From contig JAHFRP010000016.1 in the NCBI GenBank assembly GCA_023266195.1, forward strand, positions 1 through 43,578: 43,578 bases of DNA, written 5' to 3'. The notes under the pieces were generated by a model that saw only the letters and a list, made by a program, of their open reading frames with translations, was not told the DNA's origin and did not search any database. Within the stretch, counting starts at the first letter, position 1, and every line of letters begins with the position of its first letter. The stretch comes from Sulfuricella sp. (GTDB lineage: Bacteria; Pseudomonadota; Gammaproteobacteria; Burkholderiales; Sulfuricellaceae). The position numbers were made by a program, and so were the translations under genes. Below are positions 7,325 through 14,236 of the stretch, piece by piece.

Positions 7325-10104
7325 GCCGTGGCTCCTTTATCGGAAATCTTCTTGATTCGCACGGTGAACTCCTGGGTTCGGAAACCTCCCGTCACGGGTT
7401 CCGGATCGTAAGGGACGAGCTTGTTGGTGGCGGTGCCCACTCCAAAAGCGCGGGTAAGCGCCGGGTTCTCCGAACCGAAACCGGAGTAGAAGAACACGGC
7501 CTCGCGGTGTATCAGCCGGGTGACGTGAACGTGACCTTGCGCGGACTGGCCGCTTTTCGAATTGGTGATGAGGATGGCGTCGCCATCCGCAATGCCGAGA
7601 AACGCCGCGCGCGCCGGATGCATCCAGAGGTTGGTGTAGATGTCCTTCTTGAACTTGTTGATCGACGCCAGCACCGGGTTGTTGTTGTTGGTGGAGGCAT
7701 AGGACACCGTCGGCGCCTTGCCGTAGGTAAAGTAAAACTCATCGTCCGCCAGGCTGCCGGAGCCACCTTTGCGGCATTCCGTCGGGATGTGCGTGGCCAG
7801 CACGTTGAACTGCGGCGCCGTGCCGCCCATCCCGCGCAGGCCGTCGAACAGGCTGGAGTAAAACTCCACCCGGCCGCTTCCGCTGGGCATCGGCAGTTTC
7901 CAGGGCATGGCGTATTTCTCCAGCAGCTTGTCCTTGGTTTCCTGGATCAGCACGCCCTTGTCCCGCAATACCGTGTCGAGCTGCTTCACCGTGATGCCCG
8001 CCTCCTCGGCGGCCAGTTCGAAAGCGACATCGCGGTATGCGGCGGAAAAAGGACTCTTTACCCCATCCTTGATCTTCTGCGCCAACTTCTTCTTGACCGA
8101 TGTGGCGTTCAGCCCGGTCAGTTTCTCAACGGCGCCCATGAAACCTTCGGTATTGCCGCTGATGATTTCCGTCATCTTCAACAGGATGTCGGGCGTCTCG
8201 CGGGTGTCGTACAGGGGGTCGATCGCCGCATAACGCGTGACGAGTCCCAGATCGTGGTTCACGCCGTTGGCGTAAATATTCGGTTCGCTGCGCTCCAGGT
8301 AGGTGGAATTGGGCAGGATCACGTCCGCATACATGGTCGTGTCGCACGGCAATACGTCGATGGCGATGACCAGCTCCATGTTTTTGTGGGAAAGAATCTC
8401 CTTCCAGCGCGAATCGGGGTAGTAATGGCGCACCGGATTGGCGGCATTGAGCAGCACCGCGCGGGTGTTGTAGGGTTCGCCCTTGTAGTTGAGGCTGCCC
8501 TCGACCGATTCCTTGAAACCCACGTCCGCAAGCACCGGCAGCATCACGTAAGGCCGCCCCGCCGCGCGCTCCTGTTCGGTGAAGGCCCACGACCAGCCGG
8601 GCTTGCCGTGGCTGAAATTCTTGCCGTTCGAGAAAACGTCGATAACCAGCTTGGCAAAGGGCAGGCCGACCATGCTGGTCAGCGGCGGCCCAATGTCCTT
8701 GCCTTCCTGCTTCGACTTGATGACATTTGCCTGTTTCTTGTGCACCTCGCCGCTCATGATCCAGCCGCCGGGCTTGTCGATGCCGCCGGTCAGCGCCTGG
8801 ATCATGGCCTGCACCCGGCGCAGCATGATGATGTTGCCGTAACGGCCGCCATGCCAGCCGGGATCGACGATGGCGGGGCGCGACCCGCCGAACTCGCGCG
8901 CGATGCGCCGAATGGTGGCGGCGGAAATGCCGGTGGTATTCTCCGCCCATTCCGGCGTGCAGGCCCGAACCTCTTCCAGCTGCGCCTGGAGCACGGTCAT
9001 CACCGGATGCCCGTCCAGCATCAGACCGGCCGGAGCGTGCAGTGCCGGATAACAGGGGCGGCCGTCCACATCCAGCCCATTTTCGTTGGCATAGGCGGGC
9101 ACGGTGCGGATTTCCGAACTGCGTTCCAGCACCACGCGAGGCTGCCCCTTGGCGTCGAGCGCCAGATGCAGCAGACCCTTGGCGTCCTTGTAGGCCAGGA
9201 ACGGCATGTTGGAATGCTTGCGCAAGAAATCCGCGTCGTAGAGCCCCTCTTCGAGCATGGTCTTGAGCATGGCCAGCAGGAAATCCAGGTCCGTGCCCGG
9301 CCTGATGGAGATCCATTCATCCGCCTTGGAGGCGGTCTCGGACTGGCGCGGATCGATCGCCACCACCTTGGCGCCGTTCTTGCGCCCCTGCGCGAACCGC
9401 ACCATGCGGCAGGTCGATACCGCGCCGATCGAGGCGTTGTTGGCGACGAACAGGATGTACTTGGCGTTGTCGAAATCCGGCAATATCTCGTCATGGACGT
9501 TGAAGGTGCCGGTCACGGTATCAGTTCCGATATGGCCGTTGGTCACGCACGCCTGCATCGGCGAAGCGATGATGTTCGGGATATTGTTGGCAAGCGCGAA
9601 AGGCACCGCCCAGTTCATGTAAAACACGCACGAAGTCCACCCCCCCACCATGGTCCATTCCCAGGGCTGGATGTTGGCGGCCTTCTGTTTCTTGGCGATA
9701 TAGGCGTAGGCCTCTTCCCAGGTCGCCGGGCGGAACTTCATCTCGCCGCGCTTGGAGCCTTCCACCCGGATCATCGGCGTTTTCAGCCGGTCGGTGTCGT
9801 AAGTCTGGCGCAACCCCGCCTGGCCGCGCGCGCAAATCTTGCCGCGATTGAGGGTGGAATTGGGATTGCCGTCGAGCTTGACGATGCGCTTGACGCCGTT
9901 TTTAGTCTGCGTGGTGACGCGCAGATTGCACAACGACGAGCAGAAATTACAGATGCTGTAAGTGGTTTCCTCGCTATCCGCCGGGCCGCTCTGTGCCGAT
10001 TTACCCAGCAAACCGGCCGGCTTCAACAGCGTCAACCCGGCAGTACCCAACCCTGTCGCCTTCAAAAAAGTGCGACGGGTCAGGCTCGGAAATTTCCAAG
10101 CCAT
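7321..10104 (-). CDS. TAT-exported molybdopterin oxidoreductase, PsrA/PhsA-like catalytic subunit
   Basis: A 927-residue DMSO reductase-family enzyme with bis-MGD cofactor. The N-terminus carries a twin-arginine signal (TRRTFLKA, residues 9-16) followed by a hydrophobic stretch, placing the enzyme in the periplasm. A [4Fe-4S] site is complete: Cys52, Cys55, Cys59 and Cys91 (GKICARG). Cys186, in MQACVTNGHIG, is at the position expected for the molybdenum ligand, as in polysulfide and thiosulfate reductases. The C-terminal MGD-binding domain includes WMHPARAAFLGIADGD. A GGAGGAGG ribosome site lies upstream of ATG 10104. The export signal argues against cytoplasmic sulfite dehydrogenase SoeA. 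I do not see the GRGWG motif associated with arsenite oxidase ArxA. The substrate is probably an inorganic sulfur compound, but this is inference. Confidence 0.85.
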   Translation of the reverse strand: MAWKFPSLTRRTFLKATGLGTAGLTLLKPAGLLGKSAQSGPADSEETTYSICNFCSSLCNLRVTTQTKNGVKRIVKLDGNPNSTLNRGKICARGQAGLRQTYDTDRLKTPMIRVEGSKRGEMKFRPATWEEAYAYIAKKQKAANIQPWEWTMVGGWTSCVFYMNWAVPFALANNIPNIIASPMQACVTNGHIGTDTVTGTFNVHDEILPDFDNAKYILFVANNASIGAVSTCRMVRFAQGRKNGAKVVAIDPRQSETASKADEWISIRPGTDLDFLLAMLKTMLEEGLYDADFLRKHSNMPFLAYKDAKGLLHLALDAKGQPRVVLERSSEIRTVPAYANENGLDVDGRPCYPALHAPAGLMLDGHPVMTVLQAQLEEVRACTPEWAENTTGISAATIRRIAREFGGSRPAIVDPGWHGGRYGNIIMLRRVQAMIQALTGGIDKPGGWIMSGEVHKKQANVIKSKQEGKDIGPPLTSMVGLPFAKLVIDVFSNGKNFSHGKPGWSWAFTEQERAAGRPYVMLPVLADVGFKESVEGSLNYKGEPYNTRAVLLNAANPVRHYYPDSRWKEILSHKNMELVIAIDVLPCDTTMYADVILPNSTYLERSEPNIYANGVNHDLGLVTRYAAIDPLYDTRETPDILLKMTEIISGNTEGFMGAVEKLTGLNATSVKKKLAQKIKDGVKSPFSAAYRDVAFELAAEEAGITVKQLDTVLRDKGVLIQETKDKLLEKYAMPWKLPMPSGSGRVEFYSSLFDGLRGMGGTAPQFNVLATHIPTECRKGGSGSLADDEFYFTYGKAPTVSYASTNNNNPVLASINKFKKDIYTNLWMHPARAAFLGIADGDAILITNSKSGQSAQGHVHVTRLIHREAVFFYSGFGSENPALTRAFGVGTATNKLVPYDPEPVTGGFRTQEFTVRIKKISDKGATA

Positions 10105-10170
10105 GTGCGACCTCCTCCATTTTTATAATCGATCCGCAATGACAATTCGCAGGCGCAAATTGCACAAGGT

Positions 10171-10184
10171 TGATCCTAGTCAAT
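10171..10184 (-). promoter_or_regulatory. FNR/CRP-family binding site upstream of the molybdoenzyme operon
   Basis: TTGATCCTAGTCAA matches the FNR consensus TTGAT-N4-ATCAA at nine of ten fixed positions. It lies 67-80 bases upstream of the ATG of the catalytic subunit. A TATAAA is present at 10122-10127 (minus strand) but lies too near the ribosome binding site to be an obvious -10, so the transcription start is not settled. The site suggests induction at low oxygen by an FNR-type regulator (inference). Confidence 0.5.
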
Positions 10185-10318
10185 GGTACGGAGGGATGTC
10201 ATTGATAATTCGCAATCGACGTCGTTTTATTGGGAGCCCGCTTCGGCCGACCGATTTCTGTTAAACTTGAACCACGGATTGAACTTTTTGCATCATGGTT
10301 CGTCCATAGCTTCAGCAT

Positions 10319-10691
10319 GGGGGCGACCCGGTATCGACGTGGGTTGCAAAGCAGAGTAGGGCATACCGAGGACCAGTGACCTCGTAAATCCATCTGGAAA
10401 ACTTTAGTCGCAAACGACGAAAACTACGCTCTAGCCGCTTAATTGCCGGCTAGACTCTGCACCGGTTGGTCTCTGGGCCGGCTTGAAACCGCAAGGTGGA
10501 AAGAGCAGAGTCATTTACAGGGACTCGTATCGGTCCGGGTTGCTTGAACCGATCCTAAACTCAAGGCAACTCGCTTGAACCCAGCCTGTTCGATTGGCGT
10601 GGTTCGGGTTAAATCAAATAATCGGACTAAGTATGTAGAACTGCCTGTAGAGGGCTTGCGGACGGGGGTTCGATTCCCCCCGCCTCCACCA
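10319..10691 (+). ncRNA. ssrA: Transfer-messenger RNA (tmRNA)
   Basis: A complete one-piece tmRNA. The 5' end GGGGGCGACCCGG pairs with the 3' CGCCTCC, and ACCA is encoded at 10688-10691. The T-arm is perfect (GGGGG TTCGATT CCCCC). The tag reading frame begins at the resume codon GCA (10410) and encodes ANDENYALAA, ending at TAA (10440-10442), a typical betaproteobacterial degradation tag. tmRNA with SmpB rescues stalled ribosomes and tags the nascent chain for proteolysis. A TTGAAC at 10279-10284 could be the -35 of its promoter. The 3' end is a common integration target for mobile elements, and accessory genes lie directly downstream. Confidence 0.97.
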
Positions 10692-10699
10692 TTTATCGA

Positions 10700-10731
10700 A
10701 ATCCCAACCCTTATCGGTTGGGATTTTTTTT
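10700..10731 (+). terminator. Rho-independent terminator of ssrA
   Basis: A perfect ten-base stem AATCCCAACC/GGTTGGGATT with a six-base loop, running into a stretch of eight Ts. It starts eight bases after the tmRNA CCA end. The 285 bases that follow, up to 11017, contain no gene I can support; the phrase CCTCGTGAGCGC is repeated there twice. Confidence 0.9.
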
Positions 10732-11017
10732 GCCAGAAACGCCAGTGTTGGCGTGGTTTCGGGCCTTGGCCTCGTGAGCGCCAACCCTCCACATGGCCCT
10801 GTTCCCGTGCGTTTTTGGCCTCTCTGTCTCTGTTTTTCTCTGCCCGCCTCGTGAGCGCTCACAGCCCCACATCCAGCAACGACGAGGGTTGGCGCGTGAT
10901 CGGTTGTATTTGGCAACTGCTGTCGCGCTCAAGAACCGAGATCGGAGAAACCGCAAGAACTTGGCTGCGAATGGTCATCGGAGCAGGATGAGGCCAAACA
11001 GCTGCAGATTCGGCCAA

Positions 11018-11230
11018 TCACGCAGCCATCGAATGCGAGGCGACCTTGCGTAGATCGCGCTGGAAATTATGGAAACTTCGATAATCGCTAGGCGACTTGG
11101 CTACCGTCAGCGTCTGCTGTCCATCAGGGTGAGTAAGCCGTCCATGTTTGCTTCCCCGCCGAAAGCTCCAGCCCTGACGAATCAGTTGACGGATCACTTG
11201 GTCGATGTCCTTGTTTGAACAGTACTTCAT
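11018..11230 (-). CDS. HicA-like small protein (possible orphan toxin)
   Basis: A 70-residue basic protein. The core RRGSKHGRLTHPDGQQTLTV followed by SPSDYRSFHNFQRDLRKV resembles small HicA-like proteins with a double-stranded RNA-binding fold, in which a conserved glycine-histidine strand is followed by a TPSD-type turn and a basic helix. HicA toxins cleave mRNA and are paired with HicB antitoxins. No HicB-like gene adjoins it on either side, so it could be an orphan or a fragment of a lost pair. The low GC relative to the core genes and the position just after ssrA suggest acquired DNA. Family call tentative. Confidence 0.45.
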   Translation of the reverse strand: MKYCSNKDIDQVIRQLIRQGWSFRRGSKHGRLTHPDGQQTLTVAKSPSDYRSFHNFQRDLRKVASHSMAA

Positions 11231-11391
11231 GCGCGGACACCCTGTTTGGCTTGGGCATAGCGCGCGCGGAATCGTTCAGGATCAAAGGCCATTCTGCTGG
11301 AAATCCATCAAAGCCTGGGTGGCGGTCCATATCCGACAAACAAAAAAACAAGTTTTCAACAGGTCAGGACAGTCTTGATGCTCACAAGACC

Positions 11392-11928
11392 ATGGGTGAA
11401 GAAGTTCTTTCTACCATCGTCAACGCTCTGGACATGGATCCACGAGCACAAATGGACGCCATCGGTAATCTGATGGAATTTTCCAACGCCTACAAATCTT
11501 TCGAGTTGAAAACTTGGACTTTCGCCGCCGATCAGCGCCAGATCCTTTGGGCGCTGCTGGGCCATTTTTTCATACCCAGCTTGGCCCGTCGTGTGGCTTT
11601 TTGGAGCCTTGGACAAGTACTGGACAAGGGCATGCCGGGCGGGCGTTTTTGGTATTTGCCTGAGCATTGCGATATCAATGGCAAATCCAGCCTGTATTTG
11701 CCTGTGGCCCAGGTAGTCGACTGGCTACTTGATTTACTGGGAATGCCTGTGGAGCAACTGGCTGACCGGCGCAGTGAAGCCACTGACGGTGACCATGAGT
11801 GGCTGCGACGTTCGTTGTACAACTGGCGCAATGACACCCCGATCCGGCCCGACACCATTCAGAAATACTTTCCGGACAATGCTGAATTGGTATTCAAAGG
11901 AGGCGGTGCAAATGAAAAGTGGTCATGA
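11392..11928 (+). CDS. Hypothetical protein, possible regulator
   Basis: I do not recognise the family. From the ATG at 11392 the product has 178 residues. The open frame extends upstream to 11215, but that part overlaps the divergent HicA-like gene and reads like non-coding sequence. The middle is hydrophobic and aromatic (LWALLGHFFIPSLARRVAFW). The end LRRSLYNWRNDTPIRPDTIQ followed by KYFP resembles the recognition region of a helix-turn-helix. No clear ribosome binding site precedes any start. A strong ribosome site near its 3' end begins a second, cut-off frame, so it was probably the first gene of a longer operon. Confidence 0.4.
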   Translation: MGEEVLSTIVNALDMDPRAQMDAIGNLMEFSNAYKSFELKTWTFAADQRQILWALLGHFFIPSLARRVAFWSLGQVLDKGMPGGRFWYLPEHCDINGKSSLYLPVAQVVDWLLDLLGMPVEQLADRRSEATDGDHEWLRRSLYNWRNDTPIRPDTIQKYFPDNAELVFKGGGANEKWS

Positions 11929-11968
11929 TCCGGAAAAACCACAAACACATCTATTTGCACCCAATTAA
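11912..11968 (+). pseudogene. Cut-off 5' end of a downstream gene
   Basis: AAAGGAGG lies at ideal distance before ATG 11912, inside the last codons of the preceding gene. The frame encodes only 18 residues (MKSGHDPEKPQTHLFAPN) and meets TAA at 11966-11968, exactly where the convergent AbiEii gene ends. A strong start without a body suggests that the gene was truncated when the AbiE segment arrived. The lost product is unknown. Confidence 0.4.
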
Positions 11969-12987
11969 ACGGGCTGCCGATTGGCCTCGTCCTGGATGGC
12001 GCGGCACTGCTCAATGATGTCGGCAAAGCTCGGTTGATTCAGCGCCAGCAGGCCATCTTCCAACATCGCGGCATAATCGTTTTCGAGTGCTTTCAGCGAT
12101 TCACCGGTCGGGATGAGTTGCAGCTGGCCGCTGGTGGCGGCGAAGTAATCGATCTTGGCTCCGGCAGCATCTTTTTCGATGAAGAACATCGATTTGTGTT
12201 CTGCGACGGCTCGTGCCAACGCGTGATCGGCGCAGGCCGCAGCAAAGTGCGACGTTTTGGCAATGGCGGCCAGATCGTACCAGTGCCGCGAGTAGCGCTC
12301 GCCGCGCAGCCGTCCCTGCAGGCAATACACGTGCGCTGCGGTGGCCTTTTCCCAAAAGGTGCGCTCTGCTGCCATTACCAATGGCTGGGCAACAGGGAAA
12401 GTGACGCCTTCGATTTCTGGCGCGATATCGCAATCTACGGGCTGGACATGATGCGGCTCGCCCGTGGCGCGGGCACCAAACTCCAATTGGATCGTGGGTG
12501 CTGAATAACCTGTTCCCGTTTTGACCGCCGGATAGGCCAGAATCAATTTGTCCCGGTCTTTGCCTGCCAACGTCAGGCTCGCTTCAAGCCCCGCATTCGC
12601 CAGTGCCAATTCGATGACCGGTCTGACCGTCGCCTCAATCCAGTCAGGCAGGCGATGACGCACCGCGCTGCTGATCTTTTTTTCCCGGCTGGGGGAATCG
12701 GGAATGGGGTTGCCTTCCTTCAAGAGATCGGCGACCAGTTCGCGGATGTCATAGGTGAGATCCACGTCCTCCGAAAACCGATCAATGATGCGGTACACCT
12801 TGGACAGCGAAGTGCCGCCTTTGAAGGTGAGCTTGCTGGCCAAGTCAGATTCATAGATGGCGGACAGCACCCAGACTACCCAAATGTCTTTCTCGAGCAA
12901 ATGCGCGGGGCGGCCGGTACGGGCCGCCGCAAACTCCAGTGCTTCAGCCTGATCGTTCCGGCTGAGTGAAAACCAGGACTCAGCCAT
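11965..12987 (-). CDS. abiEii: AbiEii/AbiGii-family nucleotidyltransferase toxin
   Basis: A 340-residue toxin of the type IV AbiE toxin-antitoxin and phage-abortive system. AbiEii proteins are DNA polymerase-beta-like nucleotidyltransferases; relatives add nucleotides to tRNA. The signature motif KGGTSLSKVYRIIDRFSEDVDLT region (within residues 53-80) holds the GG-S loop and the catalytic Asp pair D-x-D. Later conserved parts are ERTFWEKATAAH and YSRHWYDL. Length and domain order are complete, so the toxin looks intact. The gene follows the antitoxin gene with an eight-base overlap. It converges on the hypothetical gene 11392-11928. Confidence 0.88.
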   Translation of the reverse strand: MAESWFSLSRNDQAEALEFAAARTGRPAHLLEKDIWVVWVLSAIYESDLASKLTFKGGTSLSKVYRIIDRFSEDVDLTYDIRELVADLLKEGNPIPDSPSREKKISSAVRHRLPDWIEATVRPVIELALANAGLEASLTLAGKDRDKLILAYPAVKTGTGYSAPTIQLEFGARATGEPHHVQPVDCDIAPEIEGVTFPVAQPLVMAAERTFWEKATAAHVYCLQGRLRGERYSRHWYDLAAIAKTSHFAAACADHALARAVAEHKSMFFIEKDAAGAKIDYFAATSGQLQLIPTGESLKALENDYAAMLEDGLLALNQPSFADIIEQCRAIQDEANRQPV

Positions 12988-13576
12988 ACGCGATGGCCTC
13001 GCTGACTACTTTAGCCATCCAGCTCGGCAGCATGGCCCGTGCGCCGCGCACAGCCTCCCATTCAGATTCAGGCAGTCTGGAGCGCAGTTGCTTTAACGCC
13101 TCCGGTGCGGCTTCTGGCCCCAGCCATGACAACGCGCGGATCACCTTGCCCGCCGGGCGTTTGCCCAGCAGCAACTGCCAGCGGTTGCCGTGCTTGAGCT
13201 CCACGCAACGGCTACCCAGTTGCAAGGTGCGGGATGCGCCCGAGGTGAAAAACACCTCGCGGGTCGGCACCTGCGTGGTCAAGCCCAGCGCATTGGCTTC
13301 GGCGGCACCATTGGCCACGACTGTTTCACCGCAGCTGGCCTCAATGGCCTGCATCACAGATTCGGTGGACGGTGGACGAGAGCCAAAGCGGCCTTGATGG
13401 GGCGCGACGTAAGCGCCGCGACTCACGCGCAGCAGCTTTCCTTCCTGAGCCAGACGGGACAAGGTTTTGTCGATGGCTGCCCGCGAACCCAGATGCAAGA
13501 ACGCCTTGGGCGACAGCAAGCCACCCTCGGGCATGGCACGGGCGGCAGACAAAATATTCTCGGCAAGATGGCTCAT
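12980..13576 (-). CDS. abiEi: AbiEi-type antitoxin and repressor (DUF6088-like)
   Basis: A 198-residue antitoxin with an N-terminal winged helix (about residues 1-80: LSPKAFLHLGSRAAIDKTLSRL then VSRGAYVAP) and a C-terminal domain that in the family is needed for immunity and DNA contact. It overlaps the toxin gene. I chose ATG 13576 because AAAGGAG lies upstream at correct spacing; a longer reading to 13741 would run through the promoter and is not credible. AbiEi represses its own operon by binding inverted repeats, and a perfect inverted repeat overlaps the predicted promoter at 13591-13618. Confidence 0.82.
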   Translation of the reverse strand: MSHLAENILSAARAMPEGGLLSPKAFLHLGSRAAIDKTLSRLAQEGKLLRVSRGAYVAPHQGRFGSRPPSTESVMQAIEASCGETVVANGAAEANALGLTTQVPTREVFFTSGASRTLQLGSRCVELKHGNRWQLLLGKRPAGKVIRALSWLGPEAAPEALKQLRSRLPESEWEAVRGARAMLPSWMAKVVSEAIAYG

Positions 13577-13590
13577 GGTTATGGCTCCTT

Positions 13591-13626
13591 TGTCAGAAGT
13601 ATAAAGCAGTATCTGACATTTCGCAA
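13591..13626 (-). promoter_or_regulatory. abiE promoter and operator
   Basis: On the minus strand TTGCGA (13621-13626) and TATACT (13598-13603) are 17 bases apart, a good sigma-70 promoter. The -10 lies inside a perfect seven-base inverted repeat TGTCAGA/TCTGACA with a 14-base spacer (13591-13618). This fits an autorepression site for the antitoxin. Confidence 0.6.
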
Positions 13627-13723
13627 TTTGTAAAGCCCGGCAGGCCCAAGGCGCAGCGACAGCAGATGATCCGCTGACCACGATCAGCAGCCAGAGCGCA
13701 CTTATGAGAGGTAGTGGAAATGT

Positions 13724-13740
13724 TGTCGACACTGTCGACA
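13724..13740. repeat. Tandem palindromes TGTCGACA
   Basis: Two copies of the self-complementary octamer TGTCGACA, one base apart. They lie about 150 bases upstream of the abiEi start, beyond its predicted promoter. They may be a binding site for another regulator or part of a recombination site. No function can be assigned. Confidence 0.4.
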
Positions 13741-13883
13741 CAATCGAAGATGTTTGACATCACACCGGCAGCACGGCGGTGACCACGCCATCTGGTTCGT
13801 CGCCGAAAACCTGCACAGGTTCGTGGCATTTCGGCCAAATCATCGAATTTATGCCCTTTGCGGGCAAGGCTTGCTCTCTTGTT

Positions 13884-13923
13884 GGGAGGGCGGACGCCGG
13901 TTCAATTCCCGATTCCGCCACCA
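13884..13923 (+). other. Degraded copy of a tmRNA/tRNA 3' end (possible attachment site)
   Basis: GCGGACGCCGGTTCAATTCC followed by CGATTCCGCCACCA matches the layout of the ssrA 3' end (GCGGACGGGGGTTCGATTCC then CCCCCGCCTCCACCA), including the CCA. The T-stem no longer pairs well, and no matching 5' acceptor strand is found about 70 bases upstream, so this is not a working tRNA. It is followed by a terminator of the same design as that of ssrA. It could mark the far end of an element integrated at ssrA. Confidence 0.45.
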
Positions 13924-13928
13924 ATATC

Positions 13929-13961
13929 AAAACCCCAACTGTTCTCAGTTGGGGTTTTTTC
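13929..13961 (+). terminator. Rho-independent terminator after the ssrA-like fragment
   Basis: The stem AACCCCAACTG/CAGTTGGGGTT with a four-base loop is followed by a T-run. It begins six bases after the CCA of the ssrA-like fragment. Placement and sequence style mirror the true ssrA terminator. Confidence 0.8.
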
Positions 13962-14236
13962 TTATCTGATCGCACTGGCTCCCGCGTATTCGTGCGGGTT
14001 CCTGCGAACGCCTGCGGACTTCGGCAGCCGCCGGAATTGGCAGTTCCGGGCCACATTCCACTCTCTCCTGGCCATTCCTCGCTCCGACCTCGCTCTCCGC
14101 GAAACGCCCACAGTCCGCAAAGGCCACGCGTCGCCACCATACAGATCAATTAGTTACGCACGGACCAATCAAGCGGTTGGATTGCGGCATTGGCTACCAA
14201 AGTGGGTAAAGCGTCCCTGGCGCAATGCCAAAAGAC
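13962..14236. other. Spacer without recognised features
   Basis: Together with the region upstream of abiEi this makes a gene-poor stretch from 13577 to 14236. I see no gene, RNA or repeat in this part. Reading frames across it lack protein-like composition. Confidence 0.5.

Noticed and set aside
7321-10104. Cytoplasmic sulfite dehydrogenase SoeA or arsenite oxidase ArxA
   Set aside because: The twin-arginine signal argues against SoeA, and the GRGWG motif associated with ArxA is not seen at the expected place. The operon order alone cannot distinguish the members of this enzyme group.
5564-10128. Very long open frames on the plus strand opposite the molybdoenzyme operon (615 and 1010 codons)
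   Set aside because: They are antisense to genes with clear motifs. Their compositions (rich in Arg, His, Gln, Gly) are typical of reverse-frame reading of high-GC coding DNA. The same applies to the long frames opposite the penicillin-binding protein (26110-29313), the GGDEF/EAL gene (31629-34028) and the histidine kinase (34274-36517).
11018-11230. A complete HicAB toxin-antitoxin pair
   Set aside because: No HicB-like frame lies on either side of the HicA-like gene.
13848-13923. A tRNA gene ending in CCACCA
   Set aside because: No complementary acceptor strand or D-arm is found at the right distance, and the T-stem pairs poorly. It is recorded as a degraded 3' end instead.
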